Part shown: in pieces, positions 1 to 13,700 of the stretch
How positions within the stretch are numbered: position 1 is the stretch's first letter
Layout of the letters: each line of letters begins with the position of its first letter
Source of the DNA: Spirosoma profusum
Lineage (GTDB): Bacteria; Bacteroidota; Bacteroidia; Cytophagales; Spirosomataceae
DNA: 64,000 nucleotides
NCBI RefSeq assembly: GCF_014699005.1
Contig: NZ_JACWZY010000006.1
Coordinates: 124,001-188,000, forward strand
Direction of reading: 5' to 3'
The notes under the pieces: generated by a model
Told to the model about the DNA's origin: nothing
The model's input: the letters and a program-made list of their open reading frames with translations, nothing else
Database searches by the model: none
Translations under genes and position numbers: made by a program

Positions 1-3000
1 GCTCGTCATTGCCACCCTGATCAGCCAACGTAGCCGTATAACCCACTGGTGTGCTGAAGCTTAGTGAGTAGGGCACACCCGGCGTCAGTCCGGTGAAGGA
101 GTAGAGACCTGTGCTGGTGGTGGTCACCGAAGCGATCAGCGTGTTGGTTCCATCCAGCAAGGTCACCACCACACCGGCTAGACCCGGTTCACCCGAATCC
201 TGGATACCATTGTGATTAATGTCGAGGAAGACGAAGTCGCCCACGCTGGCGGGTCGGTAGTAGCCCATGTCGATGCTGTTGTTCACCTCATTGGCTGTCA
301 GGCTGTAGGTGCCTGTCAAGCCAGTCACTACGTTACCGTCGGAATCAGCATCATCGTCACCACCTTGGTCAGCTAACGTAGCAGTATAACCCGTTGGCGC
401 CGAGAAGCTGAGCGAGTAGGGTGTACCTGGCGTTAATCCGGTGAAGGAGTACAAGCCGTTGGCATCGGTCGTGGTGGTTGCTACCAGTATGACGCCATTC
501 TCGATCAGGTTGACCGTCACACCCTGAATACCGGGTTCGCCCGAATCCTGAATACCGTTGTGGTTGAGATCCTCGAAGACGAAGTTGCCCAACGCGGCTG
601 TGAGCGGATAGTAACCCGCATCCTGGGTAACACTCTGCCCTGAGGTCAGGGTCACCGATGGTGTCAGGCCGCCAATTGGGTCGGAGTCGATCGCATCGTT
701 GCCCCCCTGATCCGCAGCCGTAGCCGTGAAGTTGGTTGGGGTGGTGAAGCTCAGCGAGTACGGCGTGCCTGGGGTCAGACCCGTGAAGGAGTACAAGCCG
801 TTGGCATCAGTGAGCGTGGTCGCTACCACCGTGCCATTTTGGATGAGCGTCACAATCACTCCCTGTAGCGGAGACTCACCGGCATCCTGGATACCATCGT
901 GGTCGGAGTCGATCCAGACGTAGCCATTGAGCGACGCTGGACGATAGTAACCCATGTCGACGGTGTCGTTGAGCTCATTAGCTGTCAGGCTGTAGGTGCC
1001 CGTCAGGCCTGTCAGTTCGTTTCCATCCGAGTCTACTACATCATCCCCACCCTGGTTCTGTAACGTAGCACTGTAGCCCGTCGGTGCCGAGAAGCTCAGC
1101 GAGTAGGGTGTACCTGGTGTTAATCCGGTGAAGCTATAGAATCCGCCCACATCGGTGGTGGTCGAGGCTACCACAGCTGTTCCATTGCTGATTAGCGTTA
1201 CTACTACACCCTGGATACCGGGTTCGCCCGAATCCTGGATACCGTTGTGGTTGAGATCCTCGAAGACAAAGTTACCCAACGCGGCATTTACAGGGTAGAA
1301 GCCTGCGTCAACCAATACGTTGCTCTGGCCTGAAGCTAACGTGAACGAACCTACCAGGCCACCAATTGGATCAGAATCGACGTTGTCATTGCCTCCCTGG
1401 TCAGCCAACGTAGCGGTATAGCCTGCTGGCGTGGTAAAGCTCAGTGAGTAGGGTAGGCCTGGTGTCAGTCCTGTGAAGCTGTACAGACCGCTGGCGTCGG
1501 TGGTGGTCGTAGCTACCACCGTACCGTTCTGGATCAGCGTTACGATTACCCCTGGCAGCGCAGGCTCACCGCTATCCTGGATGCCATTGTGGTCGGAGTC
1601 GATCCAGACATAACCATTGAGCGAAGCTGGACGATAGTAACCCATGTCGATGGTGTTGTTGAACTCGTTAGCTGTCAAACTGTACGTACCAGTCAGACCA
1701 GCCACTACATCTCCATCCGAATCAAACATATCATCGGTTCCCTGGTCAGTCAACGTAGCACTATAGCCCGTCGGCGCGGTGAAGCTCAGCGAGTACGGCG
1801 TCCCCGGTGTCAGGCCAGTGAAGCTATAGAATCCGCTCACATCGGTGGTGGTCGAGGCTACCACAGCCGTGCCGCTGCTGATCAAGGTCACTGTCACACC
1901 CTGGATACCGGGTTCACCCGAATCCTGAATACCGTTGTGGTTGAGATCCTCGAAGACAAAGTTGCCCAGACCTGCCGTCACTGGATAGAAACCGGCATCA
2001 ATCGACGTTTGATTTTCGCCTGCGGTCAGCGTGACGGGGCCTGTAATGCCACCAATCGGATCGGAGTCGACAGTATCGTCACCGCCCTGATCCGCTTCCG
2101 TAGCGGTGTAGCCCGCTGGAGTCGTGAAGCTCAGCGAATACGGGATACCTGCTGTTAATCCGGTGAAGGAGTACAGACCGCCGGCATCGGTGAGCGTGGT
2201 CGCTACGACCGTACCATTTTGGATGAGCGTGACGATTACCCCTTGTAGTGGAGATTCAGTATTGTCCCGGATGCCATCGTGGTCGGAATCGATCCATACG
2301 TAGCCATTGAGCGACGCCGGACGATAGTAACCCATATCAATGGTTTCGTTCAATTCATTAGCCGTCAAACTGTACGTACCGGTCAGACCCGTGATTGGAT
2401 CACCATCGGAGTCAATGGTATCGTCGGTTCCCTGGTCAGTCAACGTAGCCGTGTAGCCCGTCGGCGCGGTGAAGCTCAGCGAGTACGGCGTCCCCGGTGT
2501 CAGGCCAGTGAAGCTATAGAATCCGCTCACATCGGTGGTGGTCGAGGCTACCACAGCCGTGCCGCTGCTGATCAAGGTCACTGTCACACCCTGGATACCG
2601 GGTTCACCCGAATCCTGGATACCGTTGTGGTTGAGATCCTCGAAGACGAAGTTGCCCAACGCGGCTGTGAGCGGATAGTAACCCGCATCCTGGGTAACAC
2701 TCTGCCCTGAGGTCAGGGTCACCGATGGTGTCAGGCCGCCAATTGGGTCGGAGTCGATCGCATCGTTGCCCCCCTGATCCGCAGCCGTAGCCGTGAAGTT
2801 GGTTGGGGTGGTGAAGCTCAGCGAGTACGGCGTGCCTGGGGTCAGACCCGTGAAGCTATACAAGCCGCTGGCATCGGTCGTCGTGCTCGCTACCACCGTA
2901 CCGTTCTGGATCAGCGTGACGATCACCCCTGGCAGCGGAGGCTCAGTACCACCTTGTTGGCCATTGTGATCGGTGTCGATCCATACGTAGCCATTGAGCG

Positions 3001-4740
3001 ACGCTGGACGATAATAGCCTATATCAATGGTGTTATTCACCTCGTTAGCTGTCAGGCTGTAGGTGCCGGTAAGTCCCGTCACTTCGTTCCCATCGGAGTC
3101 AATAGTGTCATCAGGCCCCTGGTTCTGTAACGTAGCACTGTAGCCCGTCGGCGCTGCGAAGCTTAGCGAGTACGGCGTCCCCGGTGTTAATCCGGTGAAG
3201 GAGTAGAATCCGCCCACATCGGTGGTGGTTGAGGCCACCACAGCCGTGCCGTTGCTGATTAGCGTTACTACTACACCCTGAATACCGGGTTCGCCCGTAT
3301 CCTGAATACCGTTGTGGTTGAGATCTTCAAAGACGAAGTTGCCCAACGCGGCCGTCACTGGATAGTAACCAGCGTCCACCGACGTATTGCTCTGGCCCGA
3401 GGTCAGGGTGAACGATACCAGCCCACCGATCGGATCGGCGTCTAGATCATCATTGCCTCCCTGATCAGCCAACGTAGCCGTATAACCCACTGGTGTGCTG
3501 AAGCTTAGTGAGTAGGGCACACCCGGCGTCAGTCCGGTGAAGGAGTAGAGACCTGTGCTGGTGGTGGTCACCGAAGCGATTGGGGTGTTGTTGCCATCGA
3601 GTAGGGTCACCACCACATCGGCCAGACCTGGCTCAGCCGAATCCTGGATACCATTGTGATTAATGTCGAGGAAGACGAAGTCGCCCACGCTGGCGGGTCG
3701 GTAGTAGCCCATGTCGATGGTGAAATTGACTTCATTAGCTGTCAAACTGTACGTACCGGTCAATCCCGTTACTACGTTTCCATCCGAATCAAACGCATCA
3801 TCGGTTCCCTGATCGGCCAACGTAGCAGTATAACCCGTCGGCGCTGCGAAGCTCACTGAGTATGGTATACCTGGCGTTAATCCGGTGAAGCTGTAGAAGC
3901 CGCCCACATCGGTGGTGGTCGAGGCTACCAGAGCCGTGCCGTTGCTGATCAAGGTCACCACCACACCCTGGATACCGGGTTCACCCGAATCCTGGATACC
4001 GTTGTGGTTAAGATCCTCGAAGACAAAGTTACCCAACGCTGCTGTCAGCAGGTAGAAGCCTGCGTCAATCGACGTATTGTTCTCGCCAGCCGTCAGCGTG
4101 ATTGGTCCCGTTACTCCACCAATCGGATCGGAATCAAGATCATCATTGCCACCCTGGTCAGCCAACGTAGCCGAGTAGTTGAGCGGAGTCGTGAAGCTCA
4201 GCGAATACGGGATGCCTGGTGTTAATCCGGTGAAGGAATACAGTCCATTCGCGTCGGTTGTAGTCGAAACGAGGGCCGTGCCGTTCTGGATCAGCGTCAC
4301 AACTACACCTGGGATTCCGGGTTCGCCCGTATCGAAGATGCCATTGTGATTCAGGTCGTTCCAGACAAAATTGCCCAGACTAGCTCTTGGTATGTAGAAG
4401 CCAGCATCCAGCGATAGGTTGGATTCGCCAGCCGCCAGCGTAACCGACGGAGTCAGGCCCGTAATTGGATCAGCGTCTGAATCCAGTTCGTCATTACCAT
4501 CTATATGCTGATGTACTAACGTAGCCGTGAATCCAGCTGGTGTCGTGAAACTCACCGAGTAAGGAATACCTGGTGTCAGACCGTTAAACCGATAATGACC
4601 ATCTGCATCGGTGAAGGTAGTCGCTACTGCGACTCCGTTTTGCAGGAGCACCACGACTACGTCTTCGATACCTGGTTCACCGTCATCCTGAATGCCATCC
4701 TGATCAAGATCATTCCAGACATAGTTACCCAATGTAGCTG
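1..4740 (-). repeat. Tandem SdrD_B-domain repeats, about 14 units of about 345 bp
   Basis: On the minus strand each unit encodes a Y/F-V-(W/F)-x-D-x-(N/D)-HNGIQD...GEPG opening, then VVVTL, TTTD..G.YSFTGLTPG.PYS, and GYTATLADQGG. Unit openings fall near 208, 558, 898, 1245, 1590, 1935, 2280, 2628, 2970, 3315, 3660, 4005, 4350 and 4695. Two unit types alternate over much of the array: FVFEDLNHNG (followed by AGYYP-type or IGYYRP-type joints) and YVWIDTDHNG. A third type, FVFLDINHNG, occurs near 208 and 3660. Long nearly identical blocks recur at offsets of 690, 2067 and 3444 bp, all multiples of the unit, which points to recent duplication or gene conversion. Confidence 0.9.
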
Positions 4741-7700
4741 CATTCGATTCGCAGTTTTGCGATACAGTTTCTGTAATGCTGCAACCGTTCAGCGTTACGG
4801 TAATCTCAACGGCTTGCCCGCTTGGTACACCCGTAACCTGATTGCCGACTATCGTTCCTGCACTGGCTGTTACCGTAGCACCGGGTGTAGCCGTAAAGCT
4901 TACGTCGTACGTAGCAATACCATTACAAGAGGCAAGTGTGTTAATCGTTGGCAGCGGATTTACGGTAACTGTCGCGGTCGAAGTACTGATACAGCCACTG
5001 GCGTTAGCGACCGTTACCGAATAGGCAGTAGTGCTGGATGGGCCTGCAACCAGTAAGCCTGTAAGGTTTTCCGTGCCATCAGAGAAGGTGTACGACGTAC
5101 CGCCGGTAGCAACCAAGGTAGCCGATTCGTACAGACAGATAGTAGCCGAAGTCAGCGTTGCAACTGGCAATTCATTAACGGTTACAGTGGCCGTCGTGTT
5201 GCTTACGCAGCCGCTGGTCGTTACAATCGTTACGGAGTAAGCCGTCGTGGATATCGGGCTAACAATCAGTTCGCCGGTTGCATTATTGATACCATTGGAG
5301 AATAAGTAAGTCGCACCGCCCGTTGCCGTCAACGTAGCCGACTGACCGATGCAAATCGTTGCCGAAGACAATTCTGCCACTGGCAACGGATTCACGGTCA
5401 CCGAACCGATAGTGGTGCTGGCGCAACCTGCCGCATTGGCAACCGTCACCGAATACGTAGTGGTAATGGCTGGCGTTACGTCCAGCAATCCGGTTGTGTT
5501 GATCGTGCCGTTGGAGAAGGTGTAGGACGTGCCACCCGTTGCAACCAACGTAGCAGATTGCCCTGCGCAGATGGTAGCCGAGGTCAGTTCGGCGGTTGGA
5601 TATGGCTCAATGGTGATGCTACCTGAACCAACACCGCTACAACCCGTCGAGATAGCCGTTACACTATACGTACCAGCAAGGGTACCAACTGCTACGTTCG
5701 AATTACCTACCTGCGCCAGATTATTGGAGAAAATATAGGTATCGTAACCGGATGTAGCGATCAGCGTTGCCGATTGACCCGTGCAAATGGTAGCCGAACT
5801 CAGCTGCACAACTGGGTTTGAATTGATAAGAATAGAACCCGTTGCCGTTGCCGAACAACCCTGCGCCGTAATGGCCGTTACCGAATACGTACCATCAACT
5901 GATCCAGACGCTTCGTTCGATACACCAATCTGCGACAGACCAGCCGAGAAGATGTACGTAGTAAAACCTGGCGTCGCTCTGAGCGTAGTCGTCAGATTGG
6001 CACAGATGGTTTCCGAGGTCAGCGTCAGCACCGGAATCTCATTCACCGTTACGGCTGCACTGGTTGTGCTCACGCAGCCACTGCTGTTACTAACCGTTAC
6101 TGAATACGTAGTGGTGGTGGCTGGACTGACGGCCAGACTACCCGTCGTATTGACTTCGCCCGTCGAGAACGTATAAGACGTACCGCCAGTTGCTGTCAAC
6201 GTAGCCGATTGGCCTTCGCAAATCGTGGCTGATGTCAGGGTCGCTGCTGGCAGCGAGTTCACCGTTACGGTTACCGAAGCTGTGCTGGCACAACCATCGC
6301 CGTTGGACACCGTTACCGAGTAAGCTGTCGATGAAACCGGGCTTACGATGGCAATGCCCGTTGTAGTAGACGTACCAGTCGAGAAGCTGTATGACGTACC
6401 ACCCGAAGCCGTCAACGTTACGGATTGGCCTTCGCAGATGGTGGCCGAAGCTGGCGTCAGGCTTGCCACTGGTACCGTATTTACCGTTACCGAACCCGTT
6501 GTTGAACTCACGCAACCACTGGCGTTGGCCATCGTCACCGAATACGTAGCGGTGGCCGTTGGACTAACGATCAGGATACCCGACGTATTGACTTCGCCGG
6601 TGGAGAAGCTGTACGACGTACCGCCGGTTGCTATTAACGTAGCAGATTGACCTTCGCAGATCGTGGCCGACGTAATAGCTGCCGTTGGTAGCGGATTCAC
6701 CGTAACTGTGATGGACGTAGTGCTTTCGCAACCATTATCATTCCCCACGACGGCAACATACGTAGTAGTCAGTGTTGGGGTCACAACTAAGATACCTGAC
6801 GTATTGATGTCGCCGGTCGAGAAGTCATAGGACGTACCGCCCGTTGCCGTCAGGGTTACCGATTGACCTTCGCAGATCGTTGTTGAGGTAGCGGTAATGC
6901 CTGCAACTGGCACTGGATCTACATATACGGTGCCTGTTGCCGCCGATGGAGACGTATCACTGACGCACCCGCTGGCATTCACAGCCGTCACCGAATACGT
7001 AGTGGTGGTCGTCGGACTTACTTGCAGTCGACCCGTCGTGTTTATTTCACCCGTCGAGAAGGTATACGACGTACCACCATCTGCGATCAATTCTGTCGTT
7101 TCGCCAGCGCAGATCGTAGTCGAATTGAGTATAGCTGTCGCAGACGGGCTCACGGTTACTATAGCGCTGGTGGTGCTGATACAGCCGCTGGCGTTGGCCA
7201 CCGTTACCGAATACGTAGTGGTCGTCGTTGGTGTGACGGGCAGAATGCCTGTGTTGTTGGTTTCGCCCGTCGAGAACGTATAGGACGTACCACCCGATGC
7301 CGTCAACGTGGTTGATAGGCCAGCACAGATCGTAGCCGAACTTGCGCTCACGGTTGCGGTCGGCAATTGATTGACCGTCACCGTACCCGTTGTTGTGCTG
7401 ATACAGCCGGTCGCGTTGGCCACTGTTACGGTATACGTAGTGGTCGTCGTTGGGCTGACGGCCAGACTACCCGTCGTATTGGTTTCGCCCGTCGAGAACG
7501 TATAGGACGTACCGCCCGAAGCTATTAACGTAGCGGATTGACCTTCGCAGATCGTGGCCGACGTAATAGCCGGTGTTGGTGGCGTATTGACGGTTACCGT
7601 CACGCTGGTGGTGCTGATACAGTTGCTGCCGTTGGCTACCGTCACCGAATAAGCGGTGGTGGAAGTCGGCGTTGCGGTTATGCTACCCGTCGTGTTGGTT

Positions 7701-10700
7701 TCGCCCGTGGAGAAGGTGTAGGAGCTACCACCCGTGGCGGTCAATACGACCGACTGGCCTTCGCAGATGCTGGTCGAGGAAGGTGTCAGACCGGCTACGG
7801 CCAGTTGATTCACCGTCACCGTACCGGTTGTGGTGCTGGTACAGCCGCTGGCATTGGCCACCGTTACCGAATAGGTAGTGGTGGCGCCCGGGGTTATCTC
7901 CAGCACTCCATCGGTGTTGGTCGCTCCCGTGGAGAAACTGTAGGAACTACCGCCCGAAGCCGTCAAGGTAGCAGATTGGCCCACACAGATGGTAGCATTG
8001 GTCAGGGCTGGGGTTGGCAGATCGTTGACGGGCACGGTCGTGGTAGCCGTATTGTAACAACCGCTGGCGCTCACCCCAATCACCGAATAGCTCGCGGTGG
8101 CAGTTGGGCTGACCAGTACGCGGCCACCGATGTTAATGGTGCCCGTCGAGAAGGTGTAGGAAATAGCACCCGTAGCCACCAGACTGGTCGACTGCCCTAC
8201 GCAGATGGTGCCTGGCACAGGCGACAGCGTCACCGTGGGCAGCTGGTTAACCGCCACCGTTACGTTGGTGGTGCTGATACAGCCGCTACCATTGGCTACC
8301 GTCACCGAATAAGCGGTGGTGGAAGTCGGCGTTGCGGTTATGCTACCCGTCGTGTTGGTTTCGCCCGTGGAGAAGGTGTAGGAGCTACCGCCCGAAGCCG
8401 TCAGCACGACCGCCTGACCGATACAGATGCTGGCTGAGGAAGGTGTCAGACCAGCAACCGGCAGCTGATTTACCATTACCGTACCTGAAGCAAAGCTAAT
8501 GCAGTTGGTACCGCCGGATGCCGTCACCGAGTACGTAGTGGTCGCGCCTGGCGCAACTACCAATAGCCCGTCCGTACTAGTTGTGCCATTCGAGAAGGTG
8601 TACGATGCCCCGCCACTCGCCGTCAACGTAGCGGATTGGCCCGCGCAAATCGTTGCTGAACTTAATGAAGATGAGGGATTCTGATTTACCGTTACCGTTG
8701 CTGTAGTGGTACTGACACAGCCACTGGCGTTGGCCACCGTCACGGCGTAGGTCGTACTGGCGGCAGGACTTACAATCAGAATTCCTGTGTTATTGATCGT
8801 GCCATTCGAGAAGGTGTAGGACGTACCGCCCGAAGCCGTTAGGGTAGCCGAATTTCCTGCGCAAATTATCGCTGAGCTAAGACCAGCCGTCGGCAGCGAA
8901 TTCACGGTGACCGTACCCGTAGTGGTGCTGATACAGCCGTTAGCGTTGGCCACCGTCACCGTATACGTAGTGGAGGCTCCTGGAGTGACTGTGAAGTTGC
9001 CAGACGTGCTGGTAGCGCCGGTCGATAGGGTGTAGGACGTACCACCGGTAGCGACCAGGTTAGCCGACTGACCGATACAGATCGACGTTGAGGTAAGCGT
9101 TGCCGTGGGGAGTGCATTTACCGTTACGTTGGTGCTGGCAACTGCCGTACAATTGTTCGCATCGGTTACGCGAACCTGATACGTGCCGCTCTGCGATGGC
9201 GTTGCATTCGCGATAACCAGCGGATTGGTAGTGCCTACGCTACCACCCGGCCCTGTCCAGGCGTAGGTTAAGCTGGATGGGCTGGCCGTCAGGCTAATGG
9301 ACTGACCCGCACAGATGTTAGTCGTTCCAGAGATCGATGCAACTGGCGGAGTTGGTGCCGGGTTGATAGTGACGTTGACAGCTCCTGATCGGCAACCTGT
9401 TACGAGATCCCTTACGCGCAATCGATAGATCGCTGGCGTTAAGCCCGAACGCGTTGGCGATGCCTGATACGTAGCCCCATTGTCGAAGCTGTATTCAACA
9501 CCACTCGCCGGATTTGTAACCGAAATGGTGCCCGTTATTGTCGCACAGCTTGGCTGCGTGAGGGCAAACCCTGGGATGCTTGGAGTTGGATACGTTGGTA
9601 CGGTTACGGTACCGGTTGTCGAGCATCCATTGGCATCGGTGATCACCACCGTATAGCTGGCCCCTGCTACGTTGCTCAGATTTGGCGTCGTGGCTCCGTT
9701 GCTCCATGAATACGAGTAGGGAGACGTACCACCACTAACCGAACTGGTTACGCTACCCGTCGACTGATCCGCACAAATCGTACTGCCAGGGGTTAACGTA
9801 ACGGTAAGCGGGGCAGGTTGTGAGATGGCTGCCGTTTGTGTTACCGAACAACCATTGGCATCCGTGACCGTAATGGTATAGCTACCCGCTACAGCGGCTA
9901 TCGAGCTAAAACCGGTTGTGTTTGCCGTTGAAAGCACGCCACCAGCATTCGCATAGGTGACCGAGTAAGGACCTGTACCTCCGCTGATATTCACCGTAAT
10001 GGTGCCCTGTCCATTGTAGCACAATGCATTGGTCGACTGGGCGTTTACGGCAATTGGATTTGATTGAGTAACATTTATGGTAGCTGTATTACTGACGCAG
10101 CCACTGGCATCGGTTACAACAAGGCTATACGAATCGGCAACCGTGAAACTTGGATTTGGTGATGTAGAAATCACGCCCGGTGCCCCTGAGCGGTACCAGG
10201 CATACGTAACAGGTGGTGTTCCGCCGGTAACTTCTGTGCTGATGATAACCCCTGGCGTATTGCCGTTACACGTAACATTCGATGTCAGAATTTGTACCTG
10301 TGGTGCTGATTTAACAGTTACGTTGTACGTGGATGTTGCTGTGCAGCCATTCGCATTCGTCACCAATACCTGATACGTACCAGACTGTGCAGTCGTGCTG
10401 TTGGGAATGGTCAGCGGATTGCTGCTGCCTAAACTGCCTCCCGGACCACTCCAGGCATAGGTCAGGCCGGTAGTTGGGTTGGCTGTCAGACTGATAGTCT
10501 GGCCTGCGCAGAGGGTCGTACTGCCCGAAATCGTTGGTGAAGTCGGCGTATTCACGGTTACCGTGCCCGAAGTAACATCACTACATCCCTGAGCAGACGT
10601 TACCGTGACCGAATATACCGTCGTGGTGGTAACTGGAGTAATCAATATGCCCGACGTATTGGTAATACCGCCGAGGAAACTGAATCGATAGGAACTGCCA

Positions 10701-13700
10701 CCTGTGGCTACCAACGTAGCGCTGGTACCACTACAAACCGTAGCGCTGGTCAACGTAGCAGTTACCGCTGGGTTGACTGTGACGATGGCACTGGCTACGG
10801 CACTACAGCTGCTGCCGCTGGTCACCGTTACCGAATACGTAGTGGTGTTCGCGGGAGCAACTACAAGTATACCTGTCGTGTTTATCGTACCGTTGCTGAA
10901 TCGATAATTTGTTCCACCCGAAGCCGTTAACGTAGTGCTTGCACCCGCACAGATGGTCGTTGGGCTTGGGGTTAACGTGGCCGTTGGAATCGTATTTACA
11001 GTAACGTTACCAGATGCTACCGCCCGACAGCCACTCGCGTTGGCGACCGTTACGGAGTATGGCGTGGAGGTGGTTGGGTTGACGGCGATCAGGCCCGAGG
11101 TGTTCGTGGTGCCGTTCGAGAACGTATACGACACACCACCCGTTGCGGTTAAATTAACGGACTGACCAGCGCAGATGGTAGCTGAGCTCAGCGTCGGCGT
11201 GGGTAGCTGGTTCACCGTCACCGTACCTGATGCTGAACCGGTACAAGTACCATTAGACGTCATCACTGTCACCGAATACGTATTGGTCGCTGCTGGACTT
11301 ACACCCAGCGTACCTGTATTGTTAATGGTGCCATTCGAGAAGGTGAACGAATTACCACCCGTAGCAATTAAGTTAGCCGTCTGGCCCAGACAGATCGTAA
11401 CAGAACTGAGTGTAGCTGTCACCGCTGCATTGACCGTTACGGTACCGGATGCCGTACCGATACAGTTGCCGTTAGATACCGTTACCGAATACGTAGCGGT
11501 GGCGCCTGGGGTTAGCGTGAGGCTACCGGTATTGTTGACTGTGCCATTGGAGAAGGTATAGGACGTACCGCCGGTGGCCGTCAACGTAACGGATTGGCCC
11601 GCGCAAATCGTCGCTGAACTGAGGGTGGCCGCTACGGCTGGGTTGACCGTCACGGTACCAGTTGCTGTACCGATACAGTTGCCGTTAGATACTGTTACCG
11701 AATACGTAGTGGTGCCTCCTGGGATGACCGCTAACAGCCCTGAATTGTTGGTGGTGCCATCCGAGAAAGTGTACGAGTTACCTCCGGTGGCCGTTAACGT
11801 AGCGGTTTGGCCTGCACAGATGGTGGTTGAGCCCAACGTAGCCGTTACCGCCGGGTTGACCGTGACCGTCGAGTTGGCTGTGCTGCGGCAACCGCTGGCG
11901 TTGGCCACCGTCACCGAATAGGTAGTAGTGATGCCGGGTGCTGTGACAAATCGGCCGTTGGTATTATTAACACCGTTGGAGAAGGTGTAGGAGGTGCCAC
12001 CCGTTGCGATCAAGGTAGCCGACTGACCCGCGCAGATGGTGGCCGATGGGAACACCGCCGTCACCGATGGGTTGACCGTCACCGTAGCGGATGTCGTACC
12101 GGTGCAGCTGCCGCTGGATACCGTCACCGAATATACAGTGGTAGCGGTTGGCGTAACTACGAAGCTACCTGTTGTATTGCTGGCACCCGTCGATAGGAGG
12201 TAGGACGTACCACCCGATGCCGTTAACGTAGCAGATTGACCGGCGCAGATCGAGACGGAGCCGAGCGTGGCCGTTATAGCTGGATTGACCGTCACCGTAG
12301 CCGTGGCCGTGCCGATACAGTTGCCGTTAGACACCGTTACCGAATACGTAGCGGTGGCCCCCGGATTGACTGCTAACAGCCCCGAGGTGTTGATGGTGCC
12401 ATCCGAGAAAGTATATGAGTTACCGCCGGTAGCCGTTAACGTAGCGGTTTGGCCCGCGCAGATGGTGGTTGAACCCAACGTAGCCGTTACCGCCGGGTTG
12501 ACCGTGACCGTCGAGTTGGCTGTGCTGCGGCAACCGCTGGCGTTGGCCACCGTCACCGAATAGGTAGTAGTGATGCCGGGTGCTGTGACAAATCGGCCGT
12601 TGGTATTATTAACACCGTTGGAGAAGGTGTAGGAGGTGCCACCCGTTGCGATCAAGGTAGCCGACTGACCCGCACAGATGGTGGCCGATGGGAACACCGC
12701 CGTCACTGATGGACTGATCGTTACTGTAGCGGATGCCGTAGCGGCACAGACGCCGTTGGAGACCGTCACTGAATACGCAGTGGTAGCTCCTGGGGTTACT
12801 GTGAGGCTACCTGTCGTGTTGGTCGTGCCATTCGAGAAAGTATAAGACGTACCACCACTCGCCGTCAACGTAGCCGTTTGGCCCGCGCAGATCGAGACGG
12901 AGCCGAACGTAGCCGTTACGGCAGGAACGACAGTTACCGTACCAGTTGCCGTACCGATACAGTTACCATTAGATACCGTTACCGAATACGTAGCGGTGGC
13001 CCCCGGTGTGACGCTGAAGCTACCCGTGTTATTGATGGTGCCGTTGGAGAAGGTATAGGAGTTACCGCCGGTTGCCGACAACGTAGCGGTCTGGCCCGCA
13101 CAGATGGTGGTTGAACCCAGCGTAGCCGTTACCGCCGGATTGACCGTGACCGTCGAGTTGGCTGTGCTGCGGCAACCGCTGGCGTTGGCCACCGTCACCG
13201 AGTAGGTAGTGGTAGTGGCGGGGGCTACGATCAATTGCCCATTGGTATTGTTGGTACCATTGGAGAAGGTGTAGGAGGTGCCACCCGTTGCGATCAAGGT
13301 AGCCGACTGTCCGGCGCAGATAGTGGCCGATGGGAACACCGCCGTCACTGATGGACTCAGTGTCACCGTAGCTGTGGTAGTACTGCGGCAGCCGCTGGCG
13401 TTGGCTACCGTTACGGAGTACGGAGTGGTGGCCCCTGGCGTGACTGTAAAGCTGCCTGACGTATTGGTAGCCCCTGTCGAGAGGGTGTAGGACGTACCAC
13501 CGGTGGCCGTTAAAACTACCGATTGTCCCGCACAAATTGCGGCTGAGCTGGGTGTTAAACCGGCCGTCGGCAGAGGATTTACCGTTACTGCACCTGTTGT
13601 GGTGCTTCGACAGCCGCTGGTGTTGGCCACCGTTACTGAATACGTAGTGCTGGTGGCTGGTGTGAGCGTAAAGCTACCTGACGTACTGGTGGCCCCCGTC

